DNA of 64,000 bases from Desulfogranum japonicum DSM 18378. Its GTDB lineage: Bacteria > Desulfobacterota > Desulfobulbia > Desulfobulbales > Desulfobulbaceae. The notes below the pieces were generated by a model that was given only the letters and a program-made list of their open reading frames with translations, made no database searches and was not told where the DNA came from. The first letter of the stretch is position 1. Each line of letters begins with the position of its first letter. This document shows, in pieces, positions 57,448 to 64,000 of this stretch. The position numbers were made by a program, and so were the translations under genes. The stretch is from the NCBI RefSeq assembly GCF_000429945.1, contig NZ_AUCV01000018.1:1-64000 (forward strand). Direction: 5' to 3'.

Positions 57448-60405
57448 TCAACCCAGTATCTCTCTAATTTTCTGAGAAAAACTCTGTCTGGAAAATGGTT
57501 TGCTCATAAAATGAATACCAGGTTCCAGTATACCATGGGGGGCCACCACTTCATCTGAATACCCCGAGATAAACAGTACTTTCAGTTGCGGTGAAGACTG
57601 CAGCAACATTTCTGTCATATCCCTGCCACTCATTCCCGGCATAACAACATCGGAAACCAACAAATCAATACGCCCTCCATACGATGCCACACGCTCCACT
57701 GCCTGCTCAGGACCAGATGCTTCAAGAACAGTGTATCCCAACTGTTGCAACATGGTTGAAGTCATACGAAGCACACCTGGTTCGTCCTCGACCAGGAGAA
57801 TGGTTTCTGTTCCCGTATGCATGCTTCCTATTTCCAGCGTGCGCTGCTGCAACTGACCGGCATCGATATGTCGTGGTAAATATATGCTAACCGTACAGCC
57901 CTGCCCCGGTTCACTGCGAACCTCTATATGTCCCTTGTTCTGCTGTACAATACCGTACACCGTTGATAACCCCAGGCCGGTTCCTTTGCCAACCTCCTTG
58001 GTTGTGAAAAAGGGATCAAACAGGTTGTCGAGCACATGCGCATCCATACCACAACCGGTATCGTGCACAGAAATACAGACATATTCTCCAGGCTTTCCCC
58101 CTTTATGGAGTGTGCAGTAATCAGTATCTAAAAACACATTGGCGGTCTTAATTACAATCCTTCCTATCCCCTGAATGGCATCCCGGGCATTGGTACACAA
58201 GTTTGCCAGAATCTGATCAATCTGGGAAGGGTCGACCTTTACCTGCCATAAGCTAAAGCAGGGGCGCCAGACCAGGTCAATATCTTCACCAATCAGACGC
58301 CCGACCATACGAAGCATACCTTCAATGACTTCGTTTAAATCAAGCACTTTTGGCGCGATAGCCTGTTTTCTGGCAAAAGCCAGCAACTGCCGTGTCAGAT
58401 TAATGGAATTTTCAGAAGCTTTCAAAATTTCTTCAAGACTCTCCGTGAGAATCGATCCTGGCTCAATATCTTCAATCATCAGCTCGGCATTACCATATAT
58501 AACACTCAACATATTATTGAAATCATGTGCAATCCCCCCAGCCAGACGTCCCACAGACTCCATCCGTTGAGCCTGAAGGAGTTGCGACTGTAACAGCTTC
58601 TGTTCTTTTTCCGAGGTATTGAGGTCACGTATCAATTTTGCCTGCTGAATATTTTGATACGCCAGGGTAGAAAGATAGTTGGCCATGGTACACAATACTC
58701 TGGAAACATGCCCGAACTGCTCCCTGCTCATACAGGGAACGTCATTGAATATTGCAGCAGCCAGCTCTTCATCCTCACCTATTTGCCTGGCATATTCCCT
58801 GATTTGCTCTTCTGTCTGATCTTCATCACGGACCTGGCCGATCAACCAGGATGCAAGATGTTTTCCTTCGACAACGATTGCAGCCCCGGCATTCAGGAAA
58901 CCAGCACCCTGGCATGGTTGTACAATTGGTCCCTCAATGCTCATCTTTCCGGTCTCTGCATCGGATTGCCTGCAACGAACCTCACCAAGTTGACTTTGCC
59001 GTGCAATCTCTGTACAAAACCGTGTAAAATTTCCAGGCTGGGTAATGGGACTGCCGTCAGGGTGAGTGATAAGGGTGGCAACGCCTGTTGCCTTTGCAAA
59101 CTCGTCCTGCAATTTCTGGATATCATCAATATTAAACAGATCTTCAAATTCTATCTCTTTGGAGCTCTCCAATGGCCGGGTCAAAGCAATAATTCGCTTT
59201 TCCAGAGCTTCCTCAAGACTGCGACGAGCTGTAATATCTTCAAAAATGCCCATTAACCCGAATGCGTTGCCGTTCTCATCAAAAAGAGGAGCAACGGAAC
59301 CTTCGATCCAGATTTGCCTGCCGTCTGCATGACGAACCGACTCAAGAATATGTCGCTTAACGGATTTCCCTTCCAACACATCCTGGTCATGTTGTAAATA
59401 TTTTGCGATGTCTTCCCTATCCCAGGGCAGTTCATAATCGGTTAAACCTACAACCTGTTCAGGATCCTCCAGCCCGGCTATGCCTGCAAAAACACGATTG
59501 CATCCCAAATACCTGCCCTGCCCGTCTTTCCAGAAAATGGACAAGGGCACAGTGTCAATCAGCATATTGAGCATATCCCGACTTTGAGAAAGCTCTGCAC
59601 AGGATTTCTTCCTGTTCGATATATCACGGAGGTACCCGTCATAGTGGGTAACCGCTCCACTTGAGTCACGAATCACCCTGGTAAAATCGTGAACCCAGAT
59701 AATGCAGCCCTCTTTTGTTCGAATTCTGTATTCCTGTTCAAACGAGTCCCTGCCTTCTTTGCTGTACTGTTCAACCTCGCTGTGTATACGTACAAGATCG
59801 TCTTCATGAATGATGTCGCTGAACACCTTTGATCCGGCACTGAAATCACCGGAAGTATAACCAAGCTGCCCGATATTGGCTGAAACCCATTCCACCGGCC
59901 ATCCTGGAGCATTCAGCCACTGAAACATGACCACCGGTCCGGCCATAAACAATTGCTTTTCTCTCAACAGTTCGGCCTCTACGGCCCTCCGCCGTTCCAC
60001 CTCTATTTCCAGAGCATCAAGTGCCTTGATATGGGACAACTCCACCAGGCTTGAACCGCTGAGCTTTTCAAGCTCAAACATCGCCCCCCGTTGATTACCG
60101 TGTGCAAAAGGAGTTACAGAGACAACCATATGATACCGCTTTCCTGCCCGGTTCAGTATGGTGGAATGATGGGATACCTTCTGTGCACCCTCGTTGATGG
60201 CTGTTTTGACCGGGCAGTGTTCCCGGCAATTCTTTTCCTGAGTGCCGAAAACATCCCAGCACTTCTTATGCAGGGCTTCTCCCATGGTATAACCAGATAT
60301 CTCTTCAGCAGCGGCATTCAGATATACGAGATTCATATCCTTATCTGTCATATATACAGCTGTCTGTAGCTTATTGAGAATTTCTCTGCTCCAGTTTTTC
60401 ATCAT
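57448..60405 (-). CDS. PAS-PocR hybrid histidine kinase with receiver domain
   Basis: A 985-residue cytosolic kinase: PAS about 8-112 with clustered cysteines C49, C60, C64; PAS about 150-265; PAS about 275-395; a PocR sensory domain about 420-590 with C464, C478 and C498; HisKA H627 ([11 protein letters not shown]); HATPase about 725-845; receiver about 868-985 with D919 and K969. PocR domains bind small diols or similar ligands. It converges with the sigma-54 activator, whose stop is 23 bases away. Start ATG 60405 or the next codon, also ATG. No membrane segment. Confidence 0.92.
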   Translation of the reverse strand: MMKNWSREILNKLQTAVYMTDKDMNLVYLNAAAEEISGYTMGEALHKKCWDVFGTQEKNCREHCPVKTAINEGAQKVSHHSTILNRAGKRYHMVVSVTPFAHGNQRGAMFELEKLSGSSLVELSHIKALDALEIEVERRRAVEAELLREKQLFMAGPVVMFQWLNAPGWPVEWVSANIGQLGYTSGDFSAGSKVFSDIIHEDDLVRIHSEVEQYSKEGRDSFEQEYRIRTKEGCIIWVHDFTRVIRDSSGAVTHYDGYLRDISNRKKSCAELSQSRDMLNMLIDTVPLSIFWKDGQGRYLGCNRVFAGIAGLEDPEQVVGLTDYELPWDREDIAKYLQHDQDVLEGKSVKRHILESVRHADGRQIWIEGSVAPLFDENGNAFGLMGIFEDITARRSLEEALEKRIIALTRPLESSKEIEFEDLFNIDDIQKLQDEFAKATGVATLITHPDGSPITQPGNFTRFCTEIARQSQLGEVRCRQSDAETGKMSIEGPIVQPCQGAGFLNAGAAIVVEGKHLASWLIGQVRDEDQTEEQIREYARQIGEDEELAAAIFNDVPCMSREQFGHVSRVLCTMANYLSTLAYQNIQQAKLIRDLNTSEKEQKLLQSQLLQAQRMESVGRLAGGIAHDFNNMLSVIYGNAELMIEDIEPGSILTESLEEILKASENSINLTRQLLAFARKQAIAPKVLDLNEVIEGMLRMVGRLIGEDIDLVWRPCFSLWQVKVDPSQIDQILANLCTNARDAIQGIGRIVIKTANVFLDTDYCTLHKGGKPGEYVCISVHDTGCGMDAHVLDNLFDPFFTTKEVGKGTGLGLSTVYGIVQQNKGHIEVRSEPGQGCTVSIYLPRHIDAGQLQQRTLEIGSMHTGTETILLVEDEPGVLRMTSTMLQQLGYTVLEASGPEQAVERVASYGGRIDLLVSDVVMPGMSGRDMTEMLLQSSPQLKVLFISGYSDEVVAPHGILEPGIHFMSKPFSRQSFSQKIREILG

Positions 60406-60598
60406 ATTACCCGGGAAGACAATATAGTGTTTTATACAGCAGTGGATGACTTTCCACTCATCGAACCCAACTCACCATCAATAACCACTGTTTACCACAA
60501 ATCAAAATAATAGCTACGAATCAGCAACTTATACATACACTTTCCGCATTTACCTGTATAAAGCCCCTGTAACCACAAGAGATTATTTACATCTCATC

Positions 60599-60628
60599 CA
60601 CCTGCCGGGATACATTTCCCGGCAGGTG
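60599..60628. terminator. Hairpin after the VWA lipoprotein gene
   Basis: CACCTGCCGGGA-(6)-TCCCGGCAGGTG, a 12-bp perfect stem, nine bases after the lipoprotein stop on the minus strand. No long T run. Confidence 0.6.
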
Positions 60629-60636
60629 CCCGGCAA

Positions 60637-62394
60637 TTATTTCGCCATTGACCGAACAGGGATAGGGGCGGATGGAGTGACAGGCTGTTGCTTGACAAGC
60701 AGTTCGCTGGTTTCAGCTAAGCGGTAAAATTCCGCTCTGTAGCCTTCAGAATCCTTGCCTCGTCCGGATTTTGCTAATTGCAGACATTGCTCCCAGGTAA
60801 AAGTTCCCAGGTGGTCACTTTTGATCAGCAGCATGCCGTATCCGGCCACAGCTGCAGCAAACTGAAAATCCGCACTGTTCTTTTTCGGCATTGTTACTGA
60901 AACCGGCAGGCTCATTTCTTCTGAACTTTTCTTACCAAGGGGCTTATAGCGTAACTTCACGGTCAGCAATTCATCGGCAGTCTCTCCAGTTTTTGCCTGC
61001 GATTTCTGGTATTTCAATGGATCAACAGTGGGAATGGATGCATGACCGGCAGGTATCAACTCATAGAGGGCAGTTACCCGATGGCCGACACCGATTTCAC
61101 CGGCATCTTTGGTGTCATCCCGAAAATCTTCATCAGCCAGTGCACGGTTCTCATACCCCAGCAGCCTGTATGCCCCGACGTGGGCCGGATTAAATTCCAC
61201 CTGGATTTTGACATCATTAGCCAAGGCAAACAGCGTACCGCTCATCTCTTTAACCATCACTTTTTTAGCTTCAAGCAGAGAGTCGATATAGGCATAGTTG
61301 CCATTGCCCTTATCCGCAAGGATTTCCATGGTATCATCATGATAGTTCCCCATTCCGAAGCCAAGCACCGTTAGGTAAATGCCGCTTTTTCGTTCCTCTT
61401 CAACCAACTTCTGCAATTCTCCTCTGCTGGTGACCCCGACATTAAAATCGCCATCAGAGGCAAGAATCACCCGGTTATTGCACCCTGGCATGAAACTTTG
61501 CCGAGCCAGATCATAGGCGGTACGGATACCGCTGGATGCATGGGTTGAGCCACCTGAGCGCAGTTGATCCAACGCATTAAAGATCGTGCCCCTGTCGTTG
61601 GCTGCTGTAGGTTGCAAGACCACTCGATCACTACCGGCATAGGCAACGATTGCAATGCGATCCCTGGATCCCATCTGCTCAACAAGAAGTTTCATAGCCT
61701 GCTTAAGCAGAGGAAGCTTGTTGACCGACTGCATGGAACCAGATACGTCTACCAGAAAAACAAGGTTGGATGGCGGAAGATCTGCGGGATCAATATCTTT
61801 GGCATTCAAACCGATACGCACCAGTCGATACTCTTTATGGTATGGGCTGGGGCCGACCTCAGCGCTAAGACGAAAATCTTTCCCAGACTCAGGTTGAGGA
61901 TAATCATAGGAAAAATAATTAATCATTTCCTCTATACGTACGGCACCCACAGGCGGGAGATAGCCCAGGGTCACCATCCGACGCACATTTGCATACCCTG
62001 CTGTATCAACATCTATACTGAAGGTTGACAACGGATCGTTCGCCGTATTGATAAAACTGTTTTCCTGTATTGCATTATAGGATTCACGGTTCCACTGTGC
62101 AGGCGGTTGTACCACGCCGGCAACACTTCCTGCCATTGGAGCTGGCGCATACATCTTGGCCTTATCCTGTGCAGTTCTGGCAAGGGAGGCATTTCTTTCT
62201 CTTGAAGGAGAAGCCACCGTTGCCTGCTCTTCTTGCTTTATCAAAGCTTGAGGTGCAACATCCGCAGCTTCTTTGGGTTTGGCCTGATCTGAAGTAACCG
62301 TGTGATTACTTTCCTCTTGCTCAGCCTGTTTTTGAGAGCTGCATCCTGTCAACAAAACCAGAAAAACAAGTACACCTGTCATCAGCCATTTCAT
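60637..62394 (-). CDS. YfbK-type VWA domain lipoprotein
   Basis: A 585-residue protein with a lipoprotein signal (LTGC, acylated C18), a low-complexity linker rich in Q, E and A, a YfbK N-terminal anchor region (about 95-190, SYNAIQENSFINTANDP), a VWA domain with MIDAS VDVSGSMQ near 215 and a C-terminal DUF3520 region. Family members are cell-envelope proteins of unknown function. The ATG at 62394 follows AAGGAG. A second envelope VWA protein is encoded at 53617-55674. A weak sigma-54-like promoter lies 40 bases upstream. Confidence 0.9.
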   Translation of the reverse strand: MKWLMTGVLVFLVLLTGCSSQKQAEQEESNHTVTSDQAKPKEAADVAPQALIKQEEQATVASPSRERNASLARTAQDKAKMYAPAPMAGSVAGVVQPPAQWNRESYNAIQENSFINTANDPLSTFSIDVDTAGYANVRRMVTLGYLPPVGAVRIEEMINYFSYDYPQPESGKDFRLSAEVGPSPYHKEYRLVRIGLNAKDIDPADLPPSNLVFLVDVSGSMQSVNKLPLLKQAMKLLVEQMGSRDRIAIVAYAGSDRVVLQPTAANDRGTIFNALDQLRSGGSTHASSGIRTAYDLARQSFMPGCNNRVILASDGDFNVGVTSRGELQKLVEEERKSGIYLTVLGFGMGNYHDDTMEILADKGNGNYAYIDSLLEAKKVMVKEMSGTLFALANDVKIQVEFNPAHVGAYRLLGYENRALADEDFRDDTKDAGEIGVGHRVTALYELIPAGHASIPTVDPLKYQKSQAKTGETADELLTVKLRYKPLGKKSSEEMSLPVSVTMPKKNSADFQFAAAVAGYGMLLIKSDHLGTFTWEQCLQLAKSGRGKDSEGYRAEFYRLAETSELLVKQQPVTPSAPIPVRSMAK

Positions 62395-62432
62395 AATGAT
62401 CTCCTTAAAAGTGATATGAAGATATTCCTTTA

Positions 62433-62447
62433 CTCAACATCGTACCA
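62433..62447 (-). promoter_or_regulatory. Weak sigma-54 (-24/-12) promoter candidate
   Basis: Minus strand TGGTACGATGTTGAG compares with TGGCACG-N3-TTGCW: correct GG-to-TG spacing but GA instead of GC at -12. It lies upstream of the VWA lipoprotein gene. Confidence 0.3.
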
Positions 62448-62497
62448 CTGTTGACGGACACGCTACGGTGATGTGTTGTAAAAAATATGCCGATTAC

Positions 62498-62604
62498 ATG
62501 TAACTGACCACAGGTATAACTCAGAACTACTTGAAATATCAGTTTTGTTTACCGAGTCGAGAGACAAGCAAGATTGGATAATTTATTGTTTCCATGCCCC
62601 TTAA
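62498..62604. repeat. Family C fragment joined to a family A half copy
   Basis: GTAACTGACCACAGGTATAA (family C terminus) is followed from 62549 by TTACCGAGTCGAGAGACAAG and CCCCTTAA, the terminal part of family A. The flanking 62605-62812 stretch contains no gene. Confidence 0.5.
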
Positions 62605-62827
62605 ACTTAAGCCAGGTCAATTGTCTAAAGTATGCGCGACTTCTTTGCTCCATTGTGCAACTCACCATAATCACATCTTTTTATAGCACCGCAAAATGCC
62701 ACACCATAAGGAAATGCTACATCGCCACCATCTTCTCTCAAGGAAATAAAACTGTTCATTTCAATGCGCAGGTAAAGTAATATCTCCCGTATCGTTCAAA
62801 TTAATTATCTACATGAGGAACTTACAC

Positions 62828-63634
62828 GTGAGTACATGGCAGGAAACAGCAATGGCGGAATGGAAGATGATCAACCGTCTCGCCATGCGCCGTTTTCCCT
62901 CGGAAGCACTTGCTGAAGAAGCAGCGCTTTTTGTTATTAACGGACTGGCTGAAGATAACTGGCGTCGATTACGCGCTTTTTCTGGGAAATCCTCTGCAAA
63001 AACCTACATTGCAGCCCTCACCCACAGACTGCTGGAAGATTTTGCCCGCAAACGCTTTGGCCGCATCAAGCCTCCTGCCTGGGTTCACCGCCTGGGAGGC
63101 ATCTGGACGACTCTCTTCAAACTCCTCTGCCTGGAACGATACACGCCGGATGAGGCTGTAGCCATTATCAAAAACCGGCAACCAGCCTCCTCGGCTACCC
63201 TTGAACATGCCGCCTATACTCTTTTAGGAGAAATTCCTTCATGTGGAGAGTATCGGGGAGAACCGGCAGAGCTTGTTGAAGAAGCAAATCCTGAACAGGA
63301 CTCCGGGCAAGCTTCCAGCCAGCAACTGGAACTGGAAAGACAGGAACGGGCCCAACTGCTCACCATCCTCGGGCGTATGTGTCTAAGCATTGAGTCACCT
63401 GCTGAGACGGAAGCCTTTGTTGAAAAAATCAGTGAACTCTCCTTTGATCTCGCACCTGAAGAAACCCTGCTGCTGCAGTTATGCTACCGGGATGGCCTTT
63501 CTGTAGCAGAAGCCGGTCGCATGCTTGGATTGAATAGATACCAGGTTCACGGCAGGCTTCGCAGATTATTGGAACGAATCCGCAATACCATCCGTGATGC
63601 TGGGCTTGAAAAGGAATTGCGCCAGTTGCTCTAG
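62828..63634 (+). CDS. ECF-like RNA polymerase sigma factor
   Basis: A 268-residue protein. The N-terminal part (about 1-100: RLRAFSGKSSAKTYIAALTH, RLLEDFARKRFGR) resembles sigma region 2. After an acidic Gln/Glu-rich linker, the C-terminal 60 residues form region 4 with a helix-turn-helix (GLSVAEAGRMLGLNRYQVHG). It is longer than usual ECF factors because of the linker. The GTG at 62828 is preferred (AGGA eight bases upstream) over the ATG five codons earlier. A partial gene follows 272 bases later on the same strand after a MITE. No anti-sigma factor can be recognised. Confidence 0.75.
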   Translation: MSTWQETAMAEWKMINRLAMRRFPSEALAEEAALFVINGLAEDNWRRLRAFSGKSSAKTYIAALTHRLLEDFARKRFGRIKPPAWVHRLGGIWTTLFKLLCLERYTPDEAVAIIKNRQPASSATLEHAAYTLLGEIPSCGEYRGEPAELVEEANPEQDSGQASSQQLELERQERAQLLTILGRMCLSIESPAETEAFVEKISELSFDLAPEETLLLQLCYRDGLSVAEAGRMLGLNRYQVHGRLRRLLERIRNTIRDAGLEKELRQLL

Positions 63635-63663
63635 AGGCACCTCAGCGATGAAAACAGTATCTC

Positions 63664-63830
63664 TTAGGGTCGTGGAAAATAATACATATCCAAAAATTGC
63701 GTAGGATATCGGTTTGGTAACGTCGTCGCGCCAATGGTTCCATACTGGCCGTATGGAGCCATTGACGCGACGACGTTACCGAATTGAGAGACAAGTAAGA
63801 TTGGATAATCTATTTTTTCCGTGACCCTTA
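63664..63830 (-). mobile_element. Family A MITE-like element, full copy
   Basis: Starts TTAGGGTCGTGGAAAATAAT and ends TTTTTCCGTGACCCTTA. The central arms GGTAACGTCGTCGCGCCAAT / ATTGACGCGACGACGTTACC differ at one position. It lies 30 bases after the sigma factor stop. Confidence 0.8.
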
Positions 63831-63906
63831 TTGAAAAAACGACACTCCAACAGGAAAAGACCGTCTTTATACACATCAGATGGTAAAATTTTACTACGAT
63901 GCAGGT

Positions 63907-64000
63907 ATGACTCAGAAAAAAAGCACTCTCCCCAAAAAACGGCAATCAGACAAAACGCTTGCCCTTCTGGCGCTGGCCAATAAGCAGCCCAAAGCAGCAG
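63907..64000 (+). CDS. 5' end of an unidentified gene
   Basis: From ATG 63907 the frame is open to the window edge (31 codons, basic N-terminus MTQKKSTLPKKRQSDKTLAL). An in-frame ATG at 63880 is an alternative; neither has a strong ribosome site. Too short to identify. Its position after a sigma factor gene makes an anti-sigma or co-transcribed envelope protein possible but this is not shown. Confidence 0.45.
   Translation, partial: MTQKKSTLPKKRQSDKTLALLALANKQPKAA

Overview
The window looks like a chromosome segment of an anaerobic, flagellated or at least chemotactic deltaproteobacterium (Desulfobacterota, Desulfobulbales-like). The reasons are an anaerobic class III ribonucleotide reductase, a CbiK-type sirohydrochlorin cobaltochelatase next to CobN, several cobalamin riboswitches, large multi-PAS hybrid kinases, c-type-heme sensor domains and a rhombosortase. 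The taxonomic placement is inferred from gene content; no ribosomal RNA is present to confirm it.

Layout. 1-2.8 kb: accessory DNA. It holds the 5' end of an IS1634-type transposase, two cassette-like genes on the minus strand (an unknown protein and a damaged P-loop kinase), arrays of GC-rich hairpins, a possible phage scar and a tRNA-Met(CAT). 2.9-9.3 kb: housekeeping genes: groES-groEL, a branched-chain aminotransferase, an AI-2E-type permease, a STAS-like protein and a DMT exporter. 9.7-15.3 kb: a Gld-type ABC exporter operon (ATPase, permease fused to GldG, DUF4340 protein) followed by a HAD phosphatase.

15.5-32.2 kb is metal and cobalamin territory. It has a B12-riboswitch-controlled TonB receptor, a Zn/Mn ABC importer whose permease carries a C-terminal DtxR-like regulator, nrdDG under a second B12 riboswitch, a GT81-like glycosyltransferase, and cobN-cbiK under a third B12 riboswitch with a clear terminator. 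Together these fit one B12-economy regulon: uptake, cobalt insertion and a B12-independent reductase are all expected to switch on when cobalamin is scarce.

32.2-37.7 kb carries secreted proteins (M23 peptidase, C39-like peptidase, beta-helix surface protein) between broken genes and repeats. 37.8-51.4 kb is a signalling block: a CheB-CheR-PAS hybrid kinase, a heme-sensor hybrid kinase, a REC-GAF-GGDEF-EAL protein and a heme-sensor chemoreceptor; the two heme sensors share a Tll0287-like (DUF3365) periplasmic domain with CxxCH. 51.5-64 kb has a YitT protein, a rhombosortase next to a VIT-VWA protein with a C-terminal membrane tail, a sigma-54 activator without a receiver domain, a PocR-PAS hybrid kinase, a VWA lipoprotein and an ECF-like sigma factor.

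Intergenic DNA from about 17 kb on is unusually rich in repeats. There are at least three dispersed families: family A, about 165 bp, MITE-like with a 20+ bp central hairpin and GGGTCACGG termini; family B, about 110 bp, REP/BIME-like, often abutting gene starts; and family C, about 160 bp, ending in GTAACTGACCACAG. One further 148-bp MITE-like element occurs once.
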